Positions 38,301 through 50,995 of a DNA stretch of 64,000 nt are shown here, in pieces. The DNA is from Vitis vinifera (taxonomy: Eukaryota > Streptophyta > Magnoliopsida > Vitales > Vitaceae), in contig NC_081812.1 of assembly GCF_030704535.1 (NCBI RefSeq), positions 16,279,001 through 16,343,000 of the forward strand, given 5' to 3'. Made by a program: the position numbers and the translations under genes. The stretch's first letter is position 1, and every line of letters begins with the position of its first letter. The notes below the pieces were generated by a model. The model saw only the letters and a program-made list of their open reading frames with translations. It had not been told where the DNA came from and searched no databases.

Positions 38301-40031
38301 ATTGAAAATATTAACATTATAGCAACAATAGCTATCTGTTACTCTTTATCTTAAGATGCTGCTGTTGCAGTGCTGCTTGTACTATCTACTAATTCATTTT
38401 CCTTTTCTAGAGTAAACTGGTCTCTTGCAGTTCTTAGCTTCTACCATTTACAACTTAAATTATTTGCAGGTGTACTGATCATGGACCAGAAGATGTGCCA
38501 GAGGCACTAAACAGAACATTGCGAGACTTGCAGCTCGACTACATTGATTTATATCTTGTATGTGTTGCCTTAGTTATTTGTTAAAAGTAACTAGAAGAAT
38601 GTGTCATCCAATAAATATTGCAGGTCTTTGGACCCTATCAAAGTTCTGTGAAGTTTGCAGAAAGAAAAGGTCAAAACTGATGAAAGGCATTCCTCAGAAG
38701 ATGGACTCTTGTTAATGCCATATTTAGATCTTTGAGTGAAATTTGCAATATGGCCAAATCTTTGAGTCCCTTGATTCTGCAACCTTGTCTGTATCTTAGG
38801 AACTTAGAAATTGAACCGTACTTTGAATAATTGATAATCTGCATTTTAATTTAGATTGCATTATTCAGGAGATTATTTGATTGTAACTAAATGCGGCTGA
38901 TTCTTGTAGATCCATTGGCCGGTCCGTATGAAAAAGGGTTCTGTTGGCTTCAAACCTGAAAACCTCACCCAACCAGATATACCAAGCACATGGAGAGCAA
39001 TGGAAGCACTCTGTGATTCTGGCAAGGCTCGAGCTATTGGTGTAAGCAATTTCTCCACAAAGAAACTGGGGGACCTGTTGGAGATTGCACGTGTTCCTCC
39101 AGCTGTCGACCAAGTGGAGTGTCATCCTTCATGGGACCAGAGAAAACTGCGTGCCTTTTGCAAATCCAGGGGGGTTCACCTAAGTGTAAGTAGTCAATCC
39201 TTAATTTACTTTGAAATTTGGGTTAGCTCCTTATATTGTTGAAGAGCATATCTTAATTTACTCATTATTTTGATTCAGCTATGCGCGCGCATCTAGAACT
39301 ATAATAATTTTTTTCTTTAATTTTGATTTGCATGTATCTTTCAGGGGTATTCACCATTGGGTTCTCCAGGTACAACATGGCTCAAAAGTGACGTCCTTAA
39401 GCATCCAGTTCTGAAAACGGTTGCAGAGAAATTGGGCAAATCTCCTGCACAGGTTGCTCTTCGCTGGGGCCTGCAAATGGGTCAGAGCGTGCTTCCCAAG
39501 AGTACACATGAATCAAGGATCAAGGAGAATTTTGATGTGTTTGGGTGGTCTATACCTGAAGACCTGTTTGCTAAGTTTTCTGACATTGAGCAGGCAAGTA
39601 GTTCTTTTCCTCATTGCCTCTGTCGATTCCCCCTATGATCATGGCTCCTAGTAATTGTTTAATAGTGGGCCGCTATATTGCCATTGTAACTGCCAGTAGC
39701 ATTATGCACCTAGCACCAATAAATTAGAGTTAAAACAGCAGAAAGATTGCGAATGTCAGTTATACTCTATTATTTCCTGTTGCATATGAAGCTTTTTACT
39801 GATTCCTTTAGCGACTGGATGATTGGATGGTGTATGTGATGATATACAAGTGTAGGATCATTTGAGAGGCACAGGATCTTGTGCCAGATACTCTTCTCCT
39901 GACCTTTTCTAATAATAAAAATATTTTGGTTTTTAACTGTGCAGGCAAGACTTCTCAGAGGAAGCTCATTTGCCCATGAGACCTTGGGCCACTACAAGAC
40001 TGTTGAGGAACTTTGGGATGGTGAGCTCTGA
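35347..40031 (+). CDS. NADPH-dependent aldo-keto reductase, AKR4C type (copy C)
   Basis: Same enzyme family as copy B. Exons 35347-35466, 37078-37128, 38198-38274, 38470-38557, 38910-39185, 39345-39593 and 39945-40031 join in frame to 315 aa. It begins [20 protein letters not shown]. Tetrad: Asp47, Tyr52, Lys81, His114. ECHPSW and VLPKST motifs are intact. The C-terminus is LEELWDGE-like (VEELWDGEL). Intron 6 has a GC donor in near-ideal context (CAG|GCAAGT). Exons 3-7 and their introns are strikingly similar to copies A and D, which marks a recent duplication. An in-frame upstream ATG at 35320 would add nine residues, but MSDD is shared with copy D. Cytosolic by absence of a clear transit peptide. 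Substrate is not deducible. Confidence 0.92.
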
Positions 40032-43000
40032 TCAGACAATTTAGTGAATATTTGCAGTGACGGGTTGCGCTTTTTGATAGGGAGAGGTGTGTGGGTTAGT
40101 GTCCCTCTCATATCAGCAACGTTTACTTGATTGGTACTCTGGACTGTTTAGTTTCAGTGAGACGTGATAATAAAACAATGCTTTTGATTTCCATAGAAAG
40201 TTGGAAGTATAGAAAGCAATGGTACATGCTCCAAAATTGAGAAAAAGAAAATGTTTCAATGCTATGCAATCCAAAATTTTTAGGCTGAATAATTCAAGAA
40301 ATTATGTAGATGTTAGTGAAACTGAACTAAAAAGACAATAAGTAGATTCAGTCGTTAGGATTATCAACTCAGAGAGCATAAAATATTCCAAATAATGGCT
40401 AGTTATTGTGAATTCAGTTTAGGTGAATTGCTAATTAAATCAGGTTCAGCTTGAATTGGGCGTAAGGTGTCGTCCAGTTCAGCTTGCCACCATTCCCTCC
40501 TAATAAAAGAGGAAAATTAACTTGAGCGTAATTTTGATAGCAGTTGCATTTTTCGACTCGGTAAACCAAAATGCATTATATTTTTATATTTCAAATTTTA
40601 TATATATCATCATCTGTGGCACTCCTGTGGATTTGGAAAACACCACATCCCCATCCCCAACCCCACCTCTTTCTTTTTTCCTTTTTGGGCTCCATCTTAA
40701 TCGCTTGAATGGTTGACCACTGCCTATTCAGTAACAAGGACTCGGATAAGGTGAGTTCTCAAGGAATTTTGTGTGTATTTATTTAGGTGTATGTAACAAG
40801 ATACACAAAAGCAGCATGATCAAGGGGCAATAAATAAATAGGGGAAAAAGGATTTGACATGGGTTATGTTTGGTTCAATCAGTGAAATTGTGCTTGAAGC
40901 TGCTTTTGGATGAACCTTTTGCAAATCAAGTTTCCAAATTAGTATTTTCCTTAGTAATGTTATATGGCTGACATTATATTTAAATAAATGAGAGAATGTT
41001 ATGAGTAGTATTTAGATTCTAATTTGGAAATATTTATACTAAAAGAAGTGTTTCTCGATTTATTGTCTCCTAAAGTGTTCTTATCATCACATTTATATGC
41101 ATTTTACATCCTATCATTATTTTATTTTTTATTTTGTTTAATTAATCTCTTTATTATTTTATGTTTTATTTAATTAATCTTTTTTTAAGAACCTAAAAAT
41201 CGATTTAAATAGTATTTCTCTTTTAAAAAACTAATTAAAATAATTTTAACATGAAAATTTAAATATAATTACCAAAAGTTTTAGAAAAAAAACATAGATG
41301 ATTAAATACATATATTAGTATGATACATTTTTTCCTCTCTAATAATATTTTAGTTCTAATTATTTAATTATTCTATTCAACAATAAATTATTTAGATAAA
41401 TATTAGTTTATTTAACTTCTTAAAAACATAAAAATAAATACAAATATTAATTTTTTTAATTAAATTGTTTTTGAATCCAAATTTAAAACAAAAAGCCTCT
41501 TTAATATATACTCAATTCTCCAATAATAATAATAATAATAATAATAATAGTTTTCATTCTTCATTTATTCAATAAAAAATAAGTGTAAATTATGTTTCTC
41601 CTTTCAATATGAATAGTTAAATGTTATTATCAAATTTCATAATAAAAATTTAGGTAATGCTTTAAAAAAAAAAATCATAATTTAATAATATTTTTATTAT
41701 ATTACTTATATCTACCTTAATTTATTCTAATTATATAAGAAATTCATGCATATATCTATTTTCTCATTGACAATAACTTTTTCATTTATAACCTATAATG
41801 ACCTTTCAATTCATATTGGTTCCTTCATGTCAAGCTTTATCATTTTTTGGACTATTATTTTTATTAAAACATGATTGTTAAAACTATTTATTCGATTCAA
41901 ACAAAATTTATGAGTTATTAAATGTTTAATTCTATATACACTCAATAAATATAAATAAAAGAATATTTTATAAGAACAATAGAAATGGAAGCAAACTTAC
42001 AAAAAGTCCAATGCCTCCCCATTATACAAATTCATCCATACTTAACCAACAAAATATCAAGTGGAATGAGCTTATACAAAATAAAAATATACAAAGTCCA
42101 AAACAAATATTCAAATCTAAATTAAATAAACTCAAAAATAAACTTCAAATTAATCTAATTAAATTTAGTTCAAATTAACAAATATAACTCACCTAAAATA
42201 TCTCACATTTTACCAATTTGATATCAAGTAAAAAAAAAAAAAAATACAAGCCTAAAATCCGATAACAATAATAATACAAAAAAAAAAAAAAACCAACCTA
42301 CACCCAATCAAACGTTCCAATAGTTCAATAGTTTGGTCCTAAATTAATAAATAAATCCAAATTGAATTCCACACAAACAAAATCAATTACTTTACGAACC
42401 AAAATAAAAAATAAAAATAAAACGAAAATAAAATAAAGTAAAAGGGAAATAGCCGGAGTTGCTAGTCGGCGGTGGCCGGCGGTGTGGAGTTGAGGGAGGA
42501 AGAAAGAAGAAAAAAAATAATAAAATGAATAATAAAAAGGGAAAATGAGTGAGGTGAGAAAGCGAAGGCAGGGAAGAATGAGAGAGGGGAAGGGGGGTCG
42601 CCGGCCGGCAGTGGTTCGCCAGCGGCAACTGGCCAGCCGTGTTGGAGATGTCGGTGGAGTGGGCTAGGTTGGGGAGGAAGGAGCGAATAAAAATAAAAAT
42701 AAAAAAAGTGGGGGAAGAAGGAAGAAAAAAAAAAAAAAGAGAGAAAAATGGGAAAGAAAGAGAGAGGAGAGGGGGGGGGAAGAAAAAAAAGAAGGGGAGA
42801 AAATGGGGAGGAAAGAGGGTAGTATTATATCAAAAATTAAGGGTAGTATTAAAAAAAATAAAAATACTTTTTAATAAGTTTTTAATTCATATCTCTTATC
42901 AAACACTAGTTGCCCAAGTGCTACCCTTACGTATATTAACTATTAAGGGTAGTATTATAACTTCCATAAATTGAGTAATGGATTTTTTTCTACAAAATAT

Positions 43001-43624
43001 TATAATGATACCGAGAATGTTAAATTGTAAAATATATATTACTAAATTACCAAAATAGGTTCAACTTGCTTTCTAAAATTAAAACTGCTTTAAATTTGAT
43101 AAAAATTTGAGTACCTTTAATAAAATTAGTGTAGCAATTTAAAAATGAAATTTTCCTACCAATGATAAATATATATATATTTAAAATTTTAAAATTAGAT
43201 TTTTAATTACCTTTTTAATTCATGCTGCCGTACATATTATCTTTAAAACCTCTTTTACATAAATAAAAAATAAAAAATAAATTAAATAATTATAATATAT
43301 GAGTTGGTGCAAGATAATTATTTTTAGTGAAAAAGGAAAAAAAAGGGAGTTTACGCTTAAAAGGCAAAAGGATTGAGGTGCGGTTTCGTTATCTTTTGAA
43401 ACAGAAAAAGATAGATGTCCACGTAAGATTCGATATTATCTTCAAATCCAATGTGGATTTTTTTAAAATAAAAATATTTTGGTTCGATTTTTGTGGCCAC
43501 AAAATGTAACGTTAAGACAGCAAGAGCAAGATGCGACAGGAGAGGAGCTTCTGACACTCTTACCTTCTTTTTTTTTTCACATCTTTGGAGTCTGTAGAGT
43601 AGTCCATCTTCAGATCATCTGGAA
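40032..43624. other. Intergenic, AKR C to AKR D
   Basis: The first about 800 bp match the 3' flank of pseudogene A. From about 40880 to 43380 the DNA is very AT-rich with homopolymer runs, an AAT microsatellite (about 41526-41551) and a purine-rich, locally GC-rich island at 42440-42840. The last about 200 bp are the AKR D promoter. Short open frames in the purine-rich island (Lys/Arg/Glu-only text) are low-complexity artefacts. No gene is supported. Confidence 0.6.
42440..42840. repeat. Strand-asymmetric purine-rich island with CGGCGG/GCCGGC blocks
   Basis: About 400 bp with nearly all purines on the + strand (long GA/GGA/AAG runs). It is interrupted by GC-rich words such as GGCGGTGGCCGGCGG and GTCGCCGGCCGGCAG. 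It stands out from flanks that are over 70% AT by eye. It may be the internal region of a non-coding retroelement derivative, but I found no paired ends. Confidence 0.45.
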
Positions 43625-46600
43625 ATGTCGGACGACATCCGGTTCTTTCAACTCAACACTGGAGCTAAGATGCCTTCGGTAGGGTTGGGTACGTGGCAGT
43701 CAGATCCAGGTCTTGTCGGCCAGGCTGTAGCCATCGCCATCAAGGTCTCTCTTCTTCTTCTTTATGACTTCTTGCTCTATGGTTACAAGAACTTTTGGAA
43801 TTCTTGGGATCTGGATTTGTGATTGAGTTTTGCTGAGGCTAAAATCATCTTGAAACGTAAAAAGAGCGCGTCAGTATTTTTTTTAGAACAATTGGGATCC
43901 ATCAGCGCGTGAGTAGTTTGAGAGGCAAGATGCATATGTTTTGATAATACCATGCACCTATTCCAATCTTTTGAATGTTTGTTAAAAGTGTGTTTTGGTA
44001 GTATGGAAATGCTCTTCAAGGAACTGCTGGTATCTAGTGTTTGCGGTAGAAGAATAGCGTTTGTGTTGATACCACAGTCTGTTCTTTTACCAGATTGGAG
44101 ATGAAGTTGTTGGTTCGATGCCTTTTTGAACCTTTTTGAACTAAATTTTCTGCAAGCACAAATGTCATGTCTGCTTTTAGAACTAGATACAGTCTACTTT
44201 TGGTTGGATGCTTCTTTTCCTTCCAGGATAAAATCTCTTTCCAATGCGCTTCTGCATTCAACTCATGGACGATCATGTACCCAAAAGTGGTGGAGCTTCT
44301 CTGATTAATTGATAGGAGATCAACACTTGAGAACAAAACTAGGGGTCTTCTTTGTATTGTGATTTCATCTTCTTTAATGAGGGGAATCACCCTCTTGAAA
44401 GTAATCTTTGTGAAGCTACTTCTCCCATGCATATTTAAAATTAATCAGAGAAGCCACTTCTCATCAACTCTTTCCTCCACTGTGTCTCTCTCATCAGTCT
44501 TTTACAGTTTACCTAATTTCAACGAGTGTAAATACATTAACTTTTGTAGTTCAGAGAAGTACGTTTTGTTGAATAATCTTAATATTCAAAATACAGATTC
44601 TGTAATAACTTTGGAGTCCAAAAATTCAGGAAAAATCATTTAAAGCGCTTCAAATTATTGTGCATTAAGTCTTCAATTTTACCCACCGCCAACTTATTCT
44701 AAACAAAAAGGAGAGACTTCTCTTAGATATGAAAATGATTATCTAGTGTTTTAATGATGCATACTCAAGCATATTTATTCCTGGTCTCTACAGGTTGGAT
44801 ACCGCCATATCGATTGTGCTCAAGTCTACGGCAATGAGGAGGAGGTAATTACTGCAAATATGCTGAACTGATTTTGATATTCTGTGTTATCATCTTCATC
44901 ATTGTAACTGTTGTCTGTATATATCTTGTACAATATTGTAGGTTAAATCATTTTAAGCAATTGATTTTTCCTTCTGATACTAATCTGGGTATATTTCTTC
45001 GATGTTCAAAGTTGATTGGTTCTATTAACTAAAATCATTCAACTGCTGTTCCCCATTGTCTTTGATGATCACCGACACCCCTATAACCACTTTACCACTT
45101 CATATGGCTTCTGCTACTTTCTATGTCCCTTTCTATTTGGGTGGTGGATCCAACATAATGAAAATCACTATTTTGGATCTCTGCTGGCCATCATTCTTCA
45201 CTGTTTTTTGTTTCTATTCTTGAGTTTACTCAATTGCACTTTACATATTCATTGATTCTCCTGGTTTTGATTCTGAAGTTTATACCTGACATAGGAAAAT
45301 TATGAGGTAAACAAGTAACATAAACCATGGGACCTTTTTTTGCTTATGCCTAGTCAATTCAATCATAGCCCAAACATAGGCTATGGCCATAGGGACACGA
45401 TCCCAACCCTCGACATAAATTGAACTTGCTAATTCACAAATGATCAGTGGTCTCTGCACTGTTCATTATTCTGATGTCTCAGTGTTTGAAAGTTAATGAC
45501 TTGTAACAAGGATTTTATAGCACTATGATATTGTTTTCTTTTCTTCTAGATCGGTATTGTTTTAAAGAAGCTGTTTGATGATGGCGTAGTGAAGCGTGAG
45601 GATTTGTGGATTACCTCCAAGCTCTGGTTTGTCTCAGTTTGATTTTGGCTTTCATTGAAAATATTAACATTATAGCAACAATATAGCTATCTGTTTCTCT
45701 TTATCTTAAGATGCTGCTGTTGCAGTGCTGTTTGTACTATCCACTAGCTGATTCATTTTCCTTTTCTAGAGTAAACTGGTCTCTTGCAGTTCTTAGCTTC
45801 TACCATTCACAACTTAAATTATCTGCAGGTGTACTGATCATGCACCAGAAGATGTACCGGAGGCACTAAACAGAACTTTGAAGGACCTGCAGCTCGACTA
45901 CGTTGATTTGTATCTTGTATGTATTGCACTAGTTGTTTGTTAAAAGTTACTAGAAGAATGTGTCATCGAATAAACAATGCAGGTCTTTGGACCCTATCAA
46001 AGTTTGTGAAGTTTGCAGAAAGAAAAGTTCATAACTGAAGAACGGCATTCCTCAGAAGATGGAATCTCGATAATCATGTCATCTTTAGATCTTTGAGCGA
46101 AGTTTGAAATATGGCCAAATCTTTGAGTCCCTTTATTCTGCAACCTTGTCTCTATCTTAGGCACTTAGAAAGCAATCAAACTTTGAATAATGGTTGATCA
46201 GCATTTTAATTTAATTGCATTATTCAGGAGATTATTTGGTTGTAACTAAATGTGGCTGATTCTTGTAGATCCATTGGCCAATGAGTATGAAAAAGGGTTC
46301 TGTTGGCTTCAAACCTGAAAACCTCGCCCAACCAGATATACCAAGCACATGGAGAGCAATGGAAGCACTCTATGATTCTGGCAAGGCTCGAGCTATTGGT
46401 GTAAGCAATTTCTCCACAAAGAAACTGGGGGACCTGTTGGAGGTTGCACGTGTTCCTCCTGCTGTCATCCAAGTGGAGTGTCATCCTTCATGGCAGCAGA
46501 GCAAATTGCATGCTTTCTGTAAATCCAAGGGGGTTCACCTAACTGTGTGTAGCCAATCTTTTATTCACTTTGAAATTTGCATTAGCTAATTATATTATTG

Positions 46601-47291
46601 AAGAGCAAACCTTAATTTACTCATTTTTTTTACTCAACTATGTTCATCTAGAAACTACAATAACTTTTTTCTTTAATTTTTATTTTCATGTATCTTTCAG
46701 GGGTTTTCACCACTGGGTTCTCCAGGTACAACATGGTTCAAAGGTGATATCCTTAAGCATCCAGTTCTGACTATGGCTGCAGAGAAATTGGGCAAGTCTC
46801 CAGCACAGGTTGCTCTCCGCTGGGGCCTGCAAATGGGTCATAGCGTGCTTCCCAAGAGTACAAGTGAATCAAGGATCAAGGAGAATTTTGATGTGTTTGG
46901 GTGGTCTACACCTGAAGACCTGTTTGCTAAGTTTTCTGAAATTGAGCAGGCAAGTAGTTCTTTTCCTCATTGCCTCTGTCGATTCCCTTATCATCATGGC
47001 TCCTAGTAATTGTTGACTAGTGGGCCACTATATAAATCTTTTTACTTGATTCCTTTAACGACTGATCGATTGGATGGTGTATGTGGCGATATACAAGGAA
47101 GTATAAGATCATTTGAGAGGCACAGGATCTTGTGCTAGATACTCTTCTTCTTACCCGTTCTTTCATAATAATAAGTAATAACAGTTTGGTTTTTAACTCT
47201 GCAGGCAAGACTTATGACAGCAAGCTTCTTTGTCCATGACACCTTGAGCCCCTACAAGACTGTTGAGGAATTTTGGGATGGTGAGATCTGA
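43625..47291 (+). CDS. NADPH-dependent aldo-keto reductase, AKR4C type (copy D)
   Basis: Exons 43625-43744, 44794-44844, 45550-45626, 45829-45916, 46269-46544, 46701-46949 and 47205-47291 join in frame to 315 aa. Starts [20 protein letters not shown]. Tetrad Asp47, Tyr52, Lys81, His114 is present. Differences from copy C cluster in the substrate-loop side and C-terminal loop: MSMKKGS after [16 protein letters not shown], and [16 protein letters not shown] near the C-terminus, where AKR substrate specificity is set. It also has FWDG where the others read LWDG. Intron 5 has a GTGTGT donor and intron 6 the shared GC donor (CAG|GCAAGT). The 5' flank resembles that of copy C but lacks its TATA. 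Likely functional. Confidence 0.91.
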
Positions 47292-48267
47292 TACAGACAT
47301 ATTAGTGAATATTCGCAGTGACGGTTATATTTATGCTGAATAATTCAAGAAATTATGTACATGTTTAGTAAAGCTGAACTAAAAAGACAAGAATCTTATC
47401 ATCTAAAGAAAATAATTGATGAGAGTCTCATTAAGTCATTTGGGTATTGTTTAGCCTTGCGAATCTGTCGGCCCAAATTGTCCCGTGGAGATTAGATAAG
47501 GAACATATTTTCTCTGCTCTATTAGCAGAGTTGCTTTCAAATACTATGAATTTTAATGCTAACACGACATATAGAGACATGTTTGTCAATTGCTAAATTC
47601 CTTCTTTCTGCTTCCACACTTTTCCTTTTTTTAAGAAAGGCCACAATACAATAAGTGTTGACATACCTCACGTACGTCATGAGAGTTGGTGATTATGACA
47701 ATAATTATCGGTCAGTCTAGCATTCCACTGGCTGTGGGTGTTTCTAAAGAAGTATGAAATGGAGTCACTGCTTTCCCTGGTGAGATTTCCCCCTTTTCCT
47801 CCAGTCAAACCCAGCACAACCAACTTCTTGCGTTACAAGATCAGGATTCCAAACCTTTTAAAGTTTCTTCACCCGTGGACTATATTGACCAATCCCCCCA
47901 GACGTTACATCACAATCGATTTTGAGTTCAAAAATAGAAAATTCTATGTAATACGCAATTATGTAAAATAATTTTAAGCTATGAGATAGCCAAAAAAACC
48001 GACATAGGTAAAGAGGCACACTTGATCGTTTTTATGGAAAGACGACGACCACAGATCCGACTTTCTCGGCATAAACTCGGAGGGAACAAAACATTTGGGC
48101 ATGAGTAGGTTGGTGGTTGCCGGCTATCCTGATTGTTGATTTCGCTCCTAAACAATCTCACGTTCCTCAGGTATTAACCTATTCTATTACCATCTCCCAT
48201 TCGTCAAACCCGTCCTATCCTCTCTAATCCATTGTGGCTCAGTTACATTTCTTTGGCAGAAGAAGAA
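47292..48267. other. Intergenic, AKR D to AKR E
   Basis: The 3' flank of D matches the A/C flank with deletions to about 47390. The rest should hold the AKR E promoter. No coding exon or repeat with clear ends is seen. Confidence 0.6.
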
Positions 48268-50995
48268 ATGGATGAAGAGAGTGAATTGTATTTTGAGTTG
48301 AATACCGGAGCTAAGATGCCGTCCATCGGTCTCGGAACCTGGAAAGCCCCTCCCGGCGTGGTCGGTGAAGCTGTCATCGCTGCCGTTAAGGTTCTCTTCC
48401 TTAAATTGAATTCTGGAGAAAGAAAAATGCTGTCATCTATTCTCTGTTGTTAAATTTGTGTGATATCTGGATTACAATTGCAGATCATATTTAAATAATT
48501 AAGTAGGACTGAAATTATGAACAAATGATACAAAAAGAATTCTGAAATTGCAAGTTTGTTTCGTCTGGTAAGTTAGGGATTCTAACTTCAAAACTCCACC
48601 ACTTTTTTGGATGTCGGTGTCGAGGAAAACTGGGAAAAGGAAAAACAAAGAGAGAATAGATTTCTGTTTGGTTGTAAATTGTAATAGAAAGTAAGAAATA
48701 CAATAATAATACATGAAAATTGGGAAGAAATTTTTACGTTCTTGAGCTCTTCATTTTCTATTTAAAAAATTTATTTTCCTTCATTTATTGATTTATTGTT
48801 TTTTCTTCCAATTTCCTGGCAAATTTTTAAAATTAAACATAGTATTAAGAAACTCGAGTAATGTTTGATAAGTTCTCAAGAAATAATTTTAAAAATTGGC
48901 TTTCAAAAAACACTTTTTCAAAATAGTTCTCAATTATTTTCTCGAACAAAATTTTGTTGCACTTGAGTAAAATATAAAATTTCCAAAATATATTCGCCTT
49001 ATATTCAATTGTTTTCAAAACATTTTACAAAAATACTTAAAACCCCTCAAATCTACTCTTAAGATACCTTTCAGAACAAAATTTGCAAATGCTGATATTA
49101 GTAAAATCTTTATAGAAAAAAAAAAAAAAACTGTTTTCTATCCTAATGAACAAAATTGTTGTCAAAAACAATTTCCTAGCATGCCTTCCCTCATAAAAAT
49201 CATGTCTCTTCTTTCTGTTACAGTTATAAAAACCTGATCTTAAGGTATGGTTGTTCTGGTTCCTAAATGGATGCAGGCTGGTTACAGACATATCGACTGT
49301 GCTCGAGTATATGATAATGAAAAAGAGGTAAACTTCTTTTGAGTTTTTGTTAGTTTCTTTTTAGTCAAGATCTTTTAATTGATTCTTGTGGCGAAGGGGA
49401 AGATTAATTACAATGCACAAGGGTCATTTGGTGAACAACCACTTTAACACAGTTTATGCAGTTTTGTTCTATTTCCAGGAGTAAATGCATCTTCATTGTG
49501 TTCATCATGCTCAATATTTTATACATATAGGGTAACTTTTTGTGATATATTGATCTGGTGCAGATAGGGGCAGCACTGAAGGAAGTATTTTCCAATGGAG
49601 TGGTGAAGCGCAATGAAATTTGGATCACATCTAAGCTATGGTAAGTTCCTAATAGTTCTTTCTCTTGTCTTCTGTTTGATTTAGAATTTCTTATCTCTGT
49701 TTGTTCAATTAGTTTTCATATTTATTCTCTAAGGTTGAATATTGTTTATCATTTTGGTTCTAGTGAGATTCTGGCTCCCAACCCCAGACATATCATTTTG
49801 TTCTCTGTGGAAACTTTTGAACTTATATTATATCATTTACAGGTGCAGTGACCATGCACCAGAAGATGTCTCCAGGGCATTGAGCAAGAGTTTAGAAGAC
49901 CTGCAACTTGACTATATTGACCTATATCTTGTATGTCTCTTTGAAGTGCTACCACCATTGAGTTTATTTTTAGTTACAAACTTTATCTTATCTCAGTCAA
50001 AACCTAGGCAGTACACCCAGTTTAAAAGTCCTTATTAGTCTCAACTCTTGGGCGTATCTTGCCTAGGCAAGTGCCATCTGGATTATGTAATAGTTCATAT
50101 TGTTGTCGGTCTGTCTAATCATGTACTATGCTGGAAATGCAGAGATGATATATTTGAAATGGTTTTGGAATATGACTGTGTGTTACAGATACACTGGCCA
50201 TTTCGGACACAGCCTGGCTCTCGTGGGTGGGACCCTGATGTCATGGCTCCATTATGCCTCTCAGAAACATGGACTGCAATGGAGGGCTTGTATGCATCAG
50301 GCCAGGCACGTGCAATTGGGGTAAGCAACTTCTCAACAAAGAAGCTGCAGGACCTGCTCATATATTCAAAAGTCCCACCTGCTGTCGTTCAGGTGGAATG
50401 CCACCCCGTTTGGCAGCAAACTGCACTTCACAACTTGTGCAAATCAACCGGTGTTCACCTCTCGGTATTCACTGTACAATCTTCCAGTTTGATGATTGGC
50501 ATAATTTGTGGTATCAAATGAAACTTGAATGAAGCATATGGATGAACATTCTCTTTGCAGGCGTACTCTCCTCTTGGATCCCCAGGGTCTTGGGTAAAAG
50601 GGGAAATCTTGAAGGAACCAAAATTGCTGGAGGTTGCTGAGAAGCTGAACAAGTCACCTGCACAAGTAGCTCTCAGATGGGGTATTCAGAGCGGTCACAG
50701 TGTCCTTCCCAAGAGTGTACATGAGTCTAGGATTAAGGAGAACTTCAGTTTATTTGACTGGTCCATCCCTCCAGAACTCTTCTCAAAATTTTCTGCTATC
50801 CACCAGGTAAATGTGCCTCAGGACATACATTTGCACCTAGATACATGCATGTCCTAGACAGTGAATTGCCTACTTAGGATTCTAAAATGCTGATGATATC
50901 TGATGCAGCAAAGGCTTCTTCGTGGGGATTCTGCAGTCCATGAAAGCTGTAGCCCTTACAAAAGCCTGGAAGAACTGTGGGATGGAGAAATATGA
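48268..50995 (+). CDS. NADPH-dependent aldo-keto reductase, AKR4C type (copy E, divergent)
   Basis: Exons 48268-48390, 49277-49327, 49564-49640, 49843-49930, 50189-50464, 50561-50806 and 50909-50995 join in frame to 315 aa. The intron positions and phases are the same as in B-D, so it descends from the same ancestor, but the introns share no recognisable text. Tetrad: Asp48, Tyr53 (RVYDNE), Lys82, His115. The exon 5 loop differs ([18 protein letters not shown] instead of the [12 protein letters not shown] type), which predicts different substrates. Intron 6 has an ordinary GT donor, unlike A-D. The ATG at 48268 fits the family start; an in-frame ATG at 48232 would add 12 residues. It is the last array member and converges with P5CS. 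Confidence 0.92.

Noticed and set aside
42392-42974. Open frames of 78 and 111 codons rich in Lys/Arg/Glu or Ser/Phe/Pro
   Set aside because: They are translations of a purine-rich low-complexity tract, with no domain, splice partner or conservation signal.
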